64,000 nt of DNA from Mytilisepta virgata (GCA_028015205.1 CM051519.1:82295539-82359538), one strand, 5' to 3'; positions 23,374-36,244 are shown, counted from the first letter of the stretch. Translations and numbers: made by a program. The notes: a model not told the origin generated them from the sequence alone.

Positions 23374-26300
23374 TTAAATTTTTTCGTCTGTTCTTTGTAT
23401 TTCAGGATTCTCTACTACAAGTTCTTTTTCTACCCTACCCTGTGATGTACAAATGACTAATCTGAAATATTAAATTGAAATAATACACAATATACAACAA
23501 ACACATTAATCTCTGAAAATTTCAAATTCCACGAACATCTAAAATGATAATTTTTAAATTGTTTGAGATTTACTATGAAACTTAGTTATGAGTCTTTTCC
23601 TGCTTTAATTTTTAAATATTCTCTATACCGTTTCGAATTATTGTTTTTTTCTCGACCCTAATTCTGGTGAGAGACAAATTCTGAAACGGATACAAGCTGT
23701 CCTTCATTTTTATTTTATTATAAAAAAAAAGTGTGATGATAATGAAGACGTATCTACAGTTTGGTGCAGACATAACATCTCACCAAGTTAACTTAGACTG
23801 CTTTAGAACTGCCCTAGAATAGAATACTGACTGCTCAAGAACAGAATCCTGACCGATTCTGACTGCTCTAAGCTAACATTGTCAAGAACAGCTCTAACCT
23901 GTCATAGTCTAGAACGATCTAGTAACATTCAGGATTTAGAATAAATAAGAATTCCCAACTTAAAGTTTCAGTAAAGTCTTTTTGTAACACTATAAATAAA
24001 AATACCAAACTGAAATAAAGCCGATAATTCTTGACCAGGGCTGTTCTAAAAGGCAGTCGTGGACGAGGATTGCTCTGATGCTTGACTAGAGCTGTTTTAA
24101 AAAGCAGTCGTGGACCAGGACTGCTCTAATTCTTGACCAGAGCTGTTCTACTTCCTGACCATATTTATTCTTCCTGACTACTCTAAGTTAACCGCAAGTT
24201 AACTTGGACGAGAAGTTATGATTGGTCGCAACTGTAACTAGGAGAATGGAAAATCATCCAAAACTTTAGTGCATGTGGCACAAAAATGGAAAAAGCGATT
24301 TTGTGTTTATCACCTACGTAATAATTGTTTTTAAAAAAATACATCCAACTGTATTTTAACGATAACGTCGCTTGTTCCATATCTGCAGACTTTACAGCCC
24401 TATTCCTGTTATTTATGTCCTGTTTAAACTCATTTTGGCATGACTTTAAATGTACGCTTCAACATGGAAACGAAACAATTTGACTGTTATATTTTAAGAC
24501 CGAGAGAAAACTTACGTCATCAGAATCATAGCGAGCAATGGCAATCCAGCCATTGTAAAAAAGACTAGTCCTTGATAAAATGCGACAGTTTTGTGGTACA
24601 CGTTGTTAAACACAGTTGATCCTGCCAAAGTACACACAGCCTCAATCAGGTATATATTGGACATAACCGCCCCTGAAATAAAATAGACAAAATATTTAAA
24701 GTGTTTAAATGCATTGAGTATTGTACTTACCTTGTGATAGAAATATTTTATTCACTCTTCTTGAACACAGAATATCAAGCAAAGAAATCTTTACAAAATT
24801 TCTGAGACAGCACGATTTTGAAAATGTATAGGAACATGTAATGATGTAAAATTATTGGCCAACATTAAATAGAAAATAGGATCTTGCCTGTGTTTCTTAA
24901 ACCCAGAAGGTACGATGTAAGAGCTAATGTAGGCAATACTAGAAAAAATACAATTAACACTTTCTCTGTTGTTTTATCTTTAAAGTCACAGCAAAGGTCT
25001 TCTATGATAATAGAAAAATATGTAAAAGCAAAGTCAAAACGGACTGGACTAGAAATTGCTTTAGGACAATAAAATCTATGAAGGAACACACGTACGCCTC
25101 TAATAAAGCTACGAAATTGCAGAGAGCTAAAGAGTTATTTATACCTTGTTTATCTGGATGAGATATCCTTGAGAGGATGGCCTTCAAAATGGGTATCGAA
25201 AGAATTCGTAATGCTCCGGCGGCTGTCGCTAAAATACAAAACATACATAGGAAATGCTGAATGCGTTGAATTATAACACAATCAAAACTGAGTACAAACA
25301 CTGCATATGACATGTAAAAACACTTCATAGTGAATAATATAATCAAAATTGAATGCATTCATCATCTCTGTTATAAGGGTTCCCACAAAAAAAATCATCT
25401 CAAATTCAAGGACTTTTCAAGGTGTTTTCCAGTGCTTTCTGGTGATTTTCAAGGTCCTTTTTGTGAACAAATGTCCCGCCATTTCGTCGGTTTAAACATA
25501 AAACAAAACATGTTAGAAGATACTTTTACTTAAAACGCTCAAAAGATTATATACAGGAGACGTAGCCGGATTCGATGCGAAATTGCCTTTTGTGTTACCC
25601 TTTATAAAGCAACAGTAAAGGCAATCAAATAATGATTTCTGCTGGTCATAGTAAAAATGCGAAGCGGATCGAAATAACAATTAACGAGAAAAAAACAAAT
25701 CCGGTAAAATCCCGTTTTTCCCGGATTTTCGCGATTTTCCCGAATTTCAAGGACTTTTCAAGGCCGGGAAAATTCAAAATGAAATTCCATGTCTTTTCCC
25801 GTTTTCCAGGTCGTGTGGGAACCCTGTATAAGGTGGTCTATTTGTTGCATTTAAATTAATCATAAAAGTGATTGAGAAGTCGAGTTTAATTATTTTTACC
25901 AGCTACTCAATTTAAGTATACTTTTTCAATTAGACGATTGAAGTCTCTGTTATCCCACATTAGAATTTATGTTACTTAACAACCGATCCAGCCAGTGAGT
26001 GGAGGTCAATGAACGGTTTGTTTAATCTCATACATTTGTACCTATATATATCATGTATTAATTACATAAGTTTCTTGAGTGTGTGTTTATTCAATCCGAT
26101 GGTATTGTTTCTCGCCGGTTGTCGTTTATACTAAATCAAAATTACGAATAAATCATATTATGGTATTGACACTTATATGGGACAGTTACGGAAGCCGGTA
26201 TGTGCCATGGGGAGTTGTTTTGTTTGTTTTAATTCGTTATAACGACTTGGCTAACAACTTAGCTAACTCATCATAACAACTTAACTAATTCGTTATAACG

Positions 26301-27780
26301 ACTTGGCTAACAACTTAGTTAACTCATCATAACAACTTAACTAATTCCTTATAACGAGTTAGCTAAGTCGTTATAATGAGCTGAAAGTTAAAAAAAAGTA
26401 ACTTCCCATGGCACATACTGGCTTCCGTAACCATCCCATATAAATGTCAATACCATAATATGATTTATTCGTAATTTTGATTTAGTATGAACACAAATTC
26501 ATTTGAAAATGATTTTTTTTCATGATTATTCAATTTGAAATATGAAGATATACAGAGTAAATGCAATAAGACAACCGCCTAGAAACAATACCATCGGATT
26601 GAATAAACACACACTCAAGAAACTTATGTATATTCTTACCTCCGTAAATCATCCAGTCGTCATCGGAAACGCCAAAGAGAACAAGGGTTGCTATCGAAGA
26701 TAAAAGGGAAAATATAACTATAACTTCGTCCTTTATAAAGGTACAACAAGAATGGATTATCTTCAGAATAATTGTTGCACCAACCGTAAGCACTAAATCT
26801 GATGCAGCACCGTACCATCCTATATGTTCTGATGTCCAACAAAATGGCCACCCCAGGGTATATATTGTTCTAATGGTACTAAAAGCAGAAAATGGTAACA
26901 TTGACAGTAGAAAAATCAACACGTGAATTAAAAAGTAGCTTAAGTTACTTTGTCTGTTTTCTTTGTTTGTACAAAGGGAAAAGATCTGAAAAGGAATGTC
27001 AGAAATTCCAAGACGACATTGCTCCTTTGGTGGCCTCCAAGTGTCCTCAAGTGTCACTGCAATAAGCAACGTAAACAAGAAAAAAATACCTGCCGATATC
27101 ACAAAAGGCCATAAATATCCTTCAAACTGTATCAAATATCCAACACCAACATATGAAAAAAAGACACCAACACCTAAGAGGGCATCGTATAGTGCCATTA
27201 TGAAAGTCCTTTCTTTACCTTTTGTTGTAATGTCTGCCAAAATAGACAGACTTGCCAAATGGAATGTAAGATATGTTCCTGAAAGTCCCTCAACTGCACT
27301 TCCGATAATGAAATAATATAAATTCCAATTCTCATAGATAACTACTGATTTAATAACAAACGAAAGAAAGGTGAATGCTATATTCCATAAAAGAAGAGGT
27401 TTCCTCCCAATATAGTCTACAGTAGGCCCGACGAAAATTATAACCATGATAGCAACGCCATATTCAGCCAAAGTAATATACCAAGACCATTCGGAAGCTC
27501 TTCCTTGGATTTGGGCATCATCATCATCATTTTCGGAATTGTTTATTTTGCAATATTTTGATGGTAAATTTAAAAGACTTTGATTCGAATTATCATGGGT
27601 TGTATTTTGGAACTCGTTGGTTTTGACGTAAGCATAGATATACTGCGTCTGAGCCGATCCCGAGATTGATAATGCTAGGCTGTTTATCATAACATATACC
27701 ATTACTCTCAAACGGGTTCCATTGTTTGTTTGTTTCTGTCTCGTTGATTGCTTTTTGAGTAAAGGAATTTGGTCTTCCAT
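23374..27780 (-). CDS. SLC46-like MFS transporter, gene B
   Basis: Four exons on the minus strand: 26640-27780, 25145-25228, 24516-24672, 23374-23461; phases 1/1/2; GT-AG; 489 residues. Start set at MEDQIPLLKK (27780) because paralogues C and E begin the same way; an in-frame ATG 15 bases upstream (27795) is possible. The N-terminus carries an acidic dileucine (D3xxxL7L8). Loop 1 has sequons (N59, N66, N80), Cys77 and an Asp run encoded by a GAT repeat. The MFS loop 2-3 motif is GPTVDYIGRKPLLLWN (118-133); the TM7-8 loop has WPFCWTSEHIGWYG; the exon 2/3 joint encodes HPDKQGAVMSNIYLIEA. The tail VEKELVVENPEIQ resembles gene F. Introns 1 and 3 hold transposon-like insertions. Closest by eye to gene C. 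Transport substrate unknown. Confidence 0.88.
23771..24220. mobile_element. 450-bp TIR element in intron 3 of gene B
   Basis: Left CATAACATCTCACCAAGTTA then ACTT; right, reverse-complemented, CATAACTTCTCGTCCAAGTT then AACTT. The interior has repeated GCTGTTCTAAAA..GCAGTCGTGGAC and GACTGCTC phrases in both orientations. No coding capacity. Confidence 0.65.
25375..25826. mobile_element. hAT-like MITE in intron 1 of gene B
   Basis: Ends AGGGTTCCCACA and TGTGGGAACCCTG are inverted repeats of the CAGGGTTCCCAC type seen in hAT elements. The interior repeats TCAAGGACTTTTCAAGG near both ends. A clean 8-bp target duplication could not be read (flanks TGTTATAA / TGTATAAG are only similar). ORFs at 25330-25859 are within it. 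Confidence 0.6.
26067..26630. repeat. Fold-back beside the intron 1 donor of gene B
   Basis: Left arm 26067-26228 and right arm 26400-26630 are inverted copies. The inner parts (26135-26220 vs 26405-26487) share TACGAATAAATCATATTATG, GTATTGACA, TTACGGAAGCC and TGCCATGG. The outer parts share AAGTTTCTTGAGTGTGTGTT, TATTCAATCCGATGGTATTG and CGGTTGTC. The centre has repeated AACGACTTGGCTAAC / AACTTAACTAATTC words. The right arm starts about 10 bases inside intron 1 from the splice donor at 26639. Confidence 0.85.
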
Positions 27781-28386
27781 ATTGCTACTATTCACAGATT
27801 GAACATGTCATTTCACCAAACACTTAAATGAAAAAATTGATTTTACTTTTAATCCCGTGAGTTGCTATTTTTACCTTATGTTAATGTATGTACATGTATT
27901 AATGTAAATACTGATTAGAAAAACAGGTCACTAGGTATCTGTACTAGTATTTGGAAAACTTGACCCAAATATATTCATTTACTGGTCATGGGTTTGTTTA
28001 TCTCTGCACAAAATTCTAAAAGTTGTTTGATCATGTTGAAAAGTACAAGTTACTAGTACCTGCAAACATGCATATTAAATAAATATATTGTATTTACACA
28101 TAAAACATCATGAATCTTTAATATCATACTGAAACATGTGTTAAGTGGTTCATTGAAGCTAGAGTTTGTTGCTAAGTTATTAGCCTGATAATGCCAAAGC
28201 CGAGGTTGGCTTGTTCAAGCATGATTTTCAGTGGTAGTCCCTGTATTTAATGTGTACAGTATGTTACGTTTTCCTGTTGGAATACTCTGTTAATATTTTA
28301 ATTAAGAATTGAATGCTTCATTTTTGAAGTTTTATGCGGATGTAAAAGCCATGACCGAGGCACATTTTGTATAAAGCGCTTCATAC

Positions 28387-28414
<28 letters not shown>
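28387..28414 (+). repeat. Poly(A) run, 28 bases
   Basis: Uninterrupted A28 after CTTCATAC; it could be the tail of an old retrotransposed fragment, but no SINE or LINE head was recognised upstream. Confidence 0.8.
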
Positions 28415-28417
<3 letters not shown>

Positions 28418-30138
28418 GCGCTCGGTGTAATTTACGATATTTTATGGAATTTCAATGCACCATAAAAAAAACTCTACCACAGGGATATGGTCTCGCGACC
28501 TGTGTCGAAAAGGCCAATCAAATTTCAAAATAAAACATGATATCTCACTTTAATATAACTTAACAGTGTACCCAGTACTATACTTTTTTCCATGATATTT
28601 AAATTCGGCGGCTCAAACACAATACACGTGTGTTTTATTTCAAGTAAACAACATTTATTCAGTATTTCCCTTAAGAAATAATTTAATTATTCTAAAAGTG
28701 AACATACTCCTACATTTATTTTCTAATGTTGCATCTAAACACACACAAGTACGTGCATATCTAAATGCTACAAGTAATAATCTCTTATTTGTAGTTTTTG
28801 TTGGAACACTTGGAAATTCATAGATATCGTCATTAATTCGAAGTCATGCATACATTTTCAAATTTTCTGTTAAAAAAATTATTAGTACATTTAACAGATA
28901 TCCATATATCATAGTTACAAGTACTTTCGATATTCGAGGACTCAAACACAGTACAAGTATACAAGTGTTCGTGGTTTGATGTGAAAAATAGTTAGACACT
29001 TTAAGTATTCTTAAATGAACAGTACTCCTAGTTGCTAATTTGGCATCTAATTACAATAAAATATAAGGACATGTTTCTAGTGGCCTCTAATATATATCTT
29101 TTTCAGAAAAAGCCAAGAAAATGGGACAAAAAGATAGTAAAATAAAAAGATTAGATCACTTAAGAGATTTTTATTAATTCATTTTTTTTGTTTTGACAAT
29201 AGCCATATTAATTGGAGATCCAATAGGTTGTTTTTCATAAAACTTTATACTTACATTCTTATTTATTAGAAACGTAAACCCAGACGACAAAAAGGTAAAA
29301 TATTTTTAGAAAAATTTCTAAAATAAGAATTTTATGATCGTGTTATTTATTGATCCATGAAGAAATAATCATTCCAAACTGACCGATTTCGTTATCGGTT
29401 AACCATAATATTACGTACAAATTATAGCAAAATATATATTTAAACTAAAAAAATAATTCCGACTCTGAAATATTCATGCAGTATGCCTGAAATAAGAAAA
29501 CTCATTTTCGATGTTCCAAACAATGGTTCAATAAATTCAGCATGATCTGATCCTGTGTTCTGGTTACAGAAACAATAACTGATTAATAAGCTGTTTATTT
29601 CCTGTTCAAAATTTCACCAAAATATTTGCTATAAGCTTACTGTATTTTAAGATGCCATTTTCTTTTCTTTCTGAAGGAATGAAAAAATCTTGTAAGAATA
29701 CGCTTTTTGTTGGAAATATGATTTTACTCTGAAAAGCATACATGTATACATACATAAATACATGTATATTAAGTATGGATGTGTTTATTTACACTATAAT
29801 ATTGTTATATATCATCTTGAGCATCAACAATGGTATCAATGAATTTTAATGTTACCACTGAGTCGTTTGTAATGACACCTTTTCACGAGTCAGCTGGAAC
29901 TCTGCACGTTGTTACAGTATAGCAACTGGTTACCTGTCACAACACTTATGATTTACATATCCATAAGCCGTAACTTGCCACAACAACAATAAAAGATTCA
30001 TGATTCATGGAATTCACTAAAGGTTAAATCTAAAATGCATTTTGTTAAGCTACCAGATTTTCCTTAGAATATGTACCTATTACCACATTTCGTTGTCCAT
30101 CCAGTTGTACATCTCATCTACTTACTTCCATATTCAGC

Positions 30139-30540
30139 TTGACAAGTATGAAAAACCGTTTCCCAAATGAAAATGGACCTGTTCCATTGATGTTATTCCT
30201 TCCTCATACCGGATTTGACATGGCCATCATGGCGAATGTCCTGCAGGAAGCAAAGACTGCCTACTCTTCCGGAGCACCTGAGTCTACCCCCGGTTTTTTG
30301 GTGGAGTCCATGTTGTTCATGTGTTTTTAGGTTTTAATTGTAGTGCATGCATTGTTTTGGTTTTGTCTTCGTTGTCTCCGGAGTTTGTCAGTTGTTTCGA
30401 TTTTTCCCTCCTTCGAATATCCCTTTGGTATTTCTTGACTTTACATATTATTTTACGCATTTTAATGATTTACATTTATCAAATGGTTCATCGTTTTTTT
30501 TTGGTATTTGGTTGTAGTCCAGTGCTGAATTATAGTCTTT
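30139..30540 (+). repeat. Probable mollusc dispersed repeat fragment
   Basis: Phrases CTTCCGGAGCACCTGAGTCT, CCCCCGGTTTTTTGGTGGAG and TCCCTTTGGTATTTC in this order match a repeat I recall as very frequent in mussel sequences. The ORF at 30139-30330 (63 residues) lies inside it and is not regarded as a gene. Class unknown. Confidence 0.4.
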
Positions 30541-31744
30541 CTCAAATGGTAAGGTAGTCTTAAATTAAATTAAATGCCTTTATTTGAATGCTTAGGATCT
30601 CGGCTGTAATCTAAAGTACACCAATAAAATATAAAAATAAATCTGGACCCAGTTAAGAAAGAAAAAACAGACAACTGACTGAAAAACGAGAATATAAATC
30701 GAGAAAAAAGGTCTTTGGGGGTGAAACTACCAACACAGTGATAAAAAAAATTGATTCACCTTTATCTGCTCCTATGTTCATCCAATCAGATGTTTTCTTA
30801 TTGACACTTTCCTTTTAGATTTTCACGCTGTGTAAAATACATTTACACACCATATAAAATTGAACAACGAGTCGTAGAATACATTTCGTGCTAATAATTA
30901 CATGTATACTATATGTATACTATGTAATCATTCAATCTAATGCGCTAGCTTGATAGGGTATGAGACATCATATCCTTGTGGTAGAGATAATGATGTGGAA
31001 TTGGAAAAAATCCATGCAATACCGTAAAATCAACATTTGTTAATATAATGAAGGAATTCTTTCCTAATATAAAACTACATGTAACTTTAAATTATTTAAA
31101 TGAAATTATCAATTCAGTTTCTGCAAAATTATTATTCATAATACATAGAATTTTATCACTAAAATCAGAGCACTCAAGTAAAATATAATTGCTTTTCGGG
31201 CTTCCAGGGGATGTGGATTCAAATTCACTATATTTGGTCTTTATTCCCCATAAGACTCATGGGATATAAAACACAGAGAAGGAACAGGAGTCCATAACCC
31301 CTGTGAATACTATGAAAAACAATAAACTTTCGCTTTTCCCAAACCACAGGCGTCTGAAGCCTATCTGTGAACAGCAAATTTATTTTCCGTCTTCACTGTT
31401 TAGAGCAATCCTCTTTCCCCATACGTCGCCAAACTTACAACCGGATGGTTTCTGGTAGAAATTCTGGTTAATAATTATTAACAGACTATAGCGAAAAGCA
31501 GTAGGAACCTCTTAAGTTGATAAGAAAATGTAGCAGTAAAATTTTATGTTTTGTGCCTCGCGAAACTTGTTTTTTTTTGTACAAAATACGTACATTATTT
31601 TGTCAAATTTAGCCGACAAAAAGTACGTACATCATAATCTAAGAGTGATAGCCTACCACGAAGTTATTTTTAAATATAGACATATTTTTATCAACACTAA
31701 TAATTTGATAACATTGCTTGCAGTGTTGATGCACTTGTATAAAA

Positions 31745-34700
31745 ATGGATGAGAAAATACCGCTACTTAGGAAAAATTCAAATAATACACCTGCATCTGG
31801 ATATACTCAGACGAAGTTATTGCTTTACGTTCTGTTATATTGCTTCGCCTTGAATTTATCCGGATTAGCTCAAACACAATACATGTATACGATCATAAAA
31901 ATGAAGAACGATCCTAGCAACATTTCTTTGAAGGAGGAATTAAATTATTCTAAGTATGAACATCACAACTGTTCAAGCAATGCTACAACTAAGGACGATA
32001 AAATTCAAGGAGAAGTGTCGATTTGGCACTGGTATATTACGCTAGCTGAATATGGGGTTGCTCTCCCTGTTATCATATACATTGGACCATTGGCTGACAC
32101 AATAGGAAGGAAACCATTACTTCTCTGGAACACGTCCGTTATGTTTGTTTCATACGTCCTTAAATCATTAGTAGTCTACAAAAATCTGCCATTGCAGTAC
32201 TTGGTTCTTGCAAGTGGGATTGAAGGTTTTTGCGGAACAATGCACGCATTTAACTTAATATGTCATGCAATTATGGTGGACACCACACCTGCCGGCAAAA
32301 AGAGATCTTTCATGATGACATTCTACGACGCTCTTTTAGGGCTAGGAGCAATCTGTTCAAATCTAGCGACTGGGTACCTGATTGAGCTTTTAGGCTACGC
32401 TTATCTATTTGCTATTTCTACAGGACTTTTGTTTACAGTCCCTGTTATTATTGCAGCAACACTGCAAGATTCGTTGATTCGTTCGAAAGAGAGACCAAAA
32501 GCATCGATACTTAGAATGCCTTTAAGTACTTTCTCCTTATGCATGAAACCACAGAATGTTAACAACAGGCGGCCATATTTTCTTTTGCATCTTATTATAT
32601 TACTGCTGTACATTTTCCCATATTCCGCTGCTGGTACTTTTCAAACATTACTATTGCTTGGGCCTCCTTTCTGTTGGACCTCCGAGCAAATAGGTTGGTT
32701 AGGAGCCGGTACTGATTTTGTGAAATATATCATTGGAACGGTGGTTCTTAAATTTGTTCATTCGTTTTGTGTTTGTATTAAGGATAAAACAATTATAATG
32801 ACTGGTTTTGTTGCGTCCATATTTTGGTTTGTACTAATGGGATATGCCAGCAATGATTGGATGGTTTATGGAGGTATGTTTCATGACAGTAAACTATGAT
32901 TTAGGTAAGAACATAAATGCAAAAAATATAAACTATATAAGTAATAATAATAAATAAACGCATTTTGAATTCAATTATTTTGTTAACATAAGGTAGAAAC
33001 GTTTTACATAAGCTATTAGCGTGCTTAAAATGTTAACTGTTTATTTGAACGGTTTTTGATGACTATTCATTTAAATTGTATCAAGTACACAAATGTACAT
33101 TTATTAGCATATGCTATCGCTTATGTTCTTAATATTATATTGTGGTATTTGTAGCCAATGGTTCTACCTTTATCCGTATTGGTTGTATTCCTCTGCTGAA
33201 AGCTAGTCTTTCTCAACTGGTGCATCCCGATAAACAAGGTAATTTGATCAATAAAAATTGCTTCATAAATCATACAATAGTATTGTCACTTCTGTGTAAT
33301 ATGGCAAAATACAATGAAATATGTCCCACTGTGCATAATGCACATCCCTAAAGGGGTGTCAAATGTGTTCTAATCGTGGGGCATATTTTGACACATTACA
33401 TGGAAAACAAAATCATGATATTATCTTTAACTACAATGTTTTTCAACCATCTAAATAACACACAATAATATTTGACATAATTTGATTAAAAACGCAAAAT
33501 TATACACAAATAGATTTGCAATATATAGAACTCACGAACTGATGATAAGCCTTGACCATGTCATGTCGACATAACGGAATGGACGCGATAGTCTAAAAGA
33601 CGGCCCTAGGGCAATTTTATTTTTGAAATTCTATTCAGTGACTTACAACATTAATTATTTGAATTAAATTTTCAAGTATACCAAAGTTGTTAAAATCTTT
33701 TTAGAGTTCAATTCTAAATAAGACTGGTGTATGAAATTGATATTATTTAGAAACATATTGTTTAAGTGTTTGAGCCAGAAATAGTTTTTGATTTTATTCT
33801 GTTGATTATTATAATTTACTTAGCTTTCGAAAAAAATCTTCAACGGAAAACTATTTTTGGGGATGTAGGACTTGTATAAATACATGAAATATATAAATGA
33901 TTTCTTGTCGCGTGATAGTATATTCAGTTTTTGACACATCCCCTTAAAATCTGAATAATTCATAATTTCAAAGTTTAGTGTTAATCGAACCCATCAGGCA
34001 AGGAGAACCTTCATCCAAATTGAATGGGGATCTGGCGAATACTTAAGGCAATATTTCGGGACAAGAATTCATACAGATGTGTTGAGAGGTACATGTAAAT
34101 ATAAATCTTAAAACATCGCTAAGCTGTTGAACGGGCTAAAGGTTTAAAAAAAACTATACATAAAAATGACCAAAACATGAAACAACAACTATCGAATGCT
34201 CAAAGTTTCGGCTCACTGCATGTAGCCTCGATGACCATTACATTTAAAGAGATGTTAAATCTTATAAAAGACGTAGTATAGGTATTTAAATTTTAAAAAA
34301 AGAATTATTATTCTTTTCGATAAATCGTTGAATTTGTTCAGTTGTTGTCTTGTTTAAATTGTGATTTTTTTTTGATGGTGTCTCTATCAGATTATTGGTG
34401 GTTTGTACAGATCTGTTCACTTTGGTTACTTTCTTTTAGAGAAATTAGTACTTACCAGTCAGTACTCGTTCTGCGAGGTCTGATCTAATTTTTGTATCTG
34501 CTTAAATTTTCATGTTTCAGGTGTATCTACCCACCTCCCGTTTGTACTGATTTTACAGTATGATCTATGAATTTTGTTGCAAATTGCAAACGACGCGTCG
34601 TTGAAAGCTGAAGGTGGCGTCTTTTTGTATCTCCTTACTTTTTTGTTTGTTTTATTTACCATCTTCCCATTTGTACTGACATGGCAGCATGATCTAAGAA

Positions 34701-36244
34701 CTTTGCAAATAATATGGGAGAGTTTTATCGGATTTAAATTTCGATATATATATTGGAGTAGTCATGGGAAAGTCTTGAATTATTTTGGAGCATTTGTTGT
34801 TCTTTTTTTATAAATGTTTTAACCAATATCTTTCCGTTTAAATTAAAAATTTTATTACTCGAACAGTTGTTACATATCCATATGCAAGAAATGATAAAAT
34901 ATGATCCAGTTTCTCTCCTAAATGGGAAAATATAGTTACATGCAATAAATGTATATCAAAATAATACATGTATTTTACAGGAGCACTCTTTTCTGTTGTT
35001 TATATGCTCGAAGTAATTACAACACTCTCGGGAGCATCTGTTTTTAACAACATTTATGGACTGATACTGTCTATATCAAGAGGATTGATATTTTACATCA
35101 TGGCAGCTTTCCCTTTCTTAGCATTGTTGTTTATATTGTAAGTATTACATGAGACTATAAATACAATCGCTTTAGTCATAAGGGACCGACCATTTAACTT
35201 CAAAGGGGGGTGGGTGTTATAGTTTTTTCCTAAAAAAATATTCTGATCCCCAATTTGATGAAAAAAATATTGTGGTCAAGCAAATGATAAAAAAAAAATT
35301 CTGAATCCAGATTTTCCCCATAGCGTATAGTGTTAAGTTTTGAAAAAATAATTTGATTGATGGCACTGAAAAACTAAAAATATGCTGCCTCGGACAAAAA
35401 AACCCCCCCCCCCCCCCGAAGTTAAATGGTAGGTCTCTAACGCTGTATGCGTGACGAATAATGCACGTGTATCTCATTATACCTGTTCTCACACGAAGAT
35501 CTTGCTATACGTGCTACTTTATTCCTTACATTAAATTTGTACCGTAATGTTCTTTATCTGAATTTCTTTGTAATACATGTATGACTTTCAACTATATAAC
35601 ATCAACATCAGCTATTAGCATTTCTGCTCAAATGATCTGGAATTGACATTATGTTCTTTTAACGAGAAAACAGTTATAATGATCATTTTGAAAGAAACTG
35701 AAATCAATGCTTATCATATGGCAAATTTAATGGATGGACTGAGAGATACACTAAAGTTTCCGGTAGTAGATATTTTCTTTGTTTATGATCTTACACTGAA
35801 AAGCCATGCAACTTTTTTGCAATGTTAAAAAAAAATGACCATATGAGGGCTTAATATGTCTAAACGAGACTCTTTATAGTTTAATATACTTCAAGAGCGA
35901 CTTCTAGTTTATACATGTACATTTTATTTTTTATGATCCTTTTTTTCCAATAGCAAAAACATGAGTTCCGTTCTAATTATAAATAAATTTTAAGTGTTTA
36001 GCGATATTTAAATATATATTCAAATAAAAATTAAAATTCGAAATGTTTAAAATAAATATAAATCTATGAGGTTTTTTATTGTACATTCCTGTTGGTTTGT
36101 TTTAAATTTTTTAGGTTCCTTTCCTGTTTGGAACCGCCTACAGTCCAACATGAGTATGTAATAGAAACAACCAATAATCTTCCGAGAGGAAACATTAATA
36201 ACAGTCAAAAAGATCAGAAAAATTTGAAAGATAGTCAGATTTAA
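31745..36244 (+). CDS. SLC46-like MFS transporter, gene C
   Basis: Four exons: 31745-32873, 33155-33238, 34981-35137, 36115-36244; phases 1/1/2; GT-AG; 499 residues; the only plus-strand member. The N-terminus MDEKIPLLRK has an acidic dileucine (E3xxxL7L8). TM1 is about 22-45. The glycosylation-prone loop has sequons at N59, N67, N75 and N79 and Cys76. The MFS motif is GPLADTIGRKPLLLWN (114-129), followed by FYDALLGLG in TM5. PPFCWTSEQIGWLG places Cys310 in the TM7-8 loop, as in PCFT, where a loop 1-2 / loop 7-8 disulfide is established. Exon 2 encodes IPLLKASLSQLVHPDKQG; exon 3 encodes TM11-12. The polar tail (EPPTVQHEYVIE) is cytosolic. Start context AAAATGG is good. Predicted endolysosomal or plasma-membrane solute transporter; substrate unknown. 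Confidence 0.88.
35182..35437. mobile_element. MITE with TAA flanks in intron 3 of gene C
   Basis: Ends GGGACCGACCATTTAACTTC and (reverse-complemented) GAGACCTACCATTTAACTTC, followed by G/C runs, with TAA directly outside each end (35179-35181 and 35438-35440). A 3-bp TAA duplication suits the PIF/Harbinger superfamily. The minus-strand ORF 35217-35492 is spurious. Confidence 0.65.

Larger units (their letters stand above)
27796..31744. other. Intergenic between divergent genes B and C
   Basis: B (-) and C (+) diverge from this 3.9-kb stretch, so it should hold both promoters. No coding peptide was recognised. It contains a 28-base A run and the repeat fragment at 30139-30540. No convincing TATA or initiator could be singled out in such AT-rich sequence; TATAAAA sits directly before the ATG of C (31738-31744). 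Confidence 0.5.

Noticed and set aside
30139..30330. 63-residue ORF beginning MTSMKNRFPNENG
   Set aside because: It lies in a sequence I recall as a common mussel repeat; no splice sites or domain support it.
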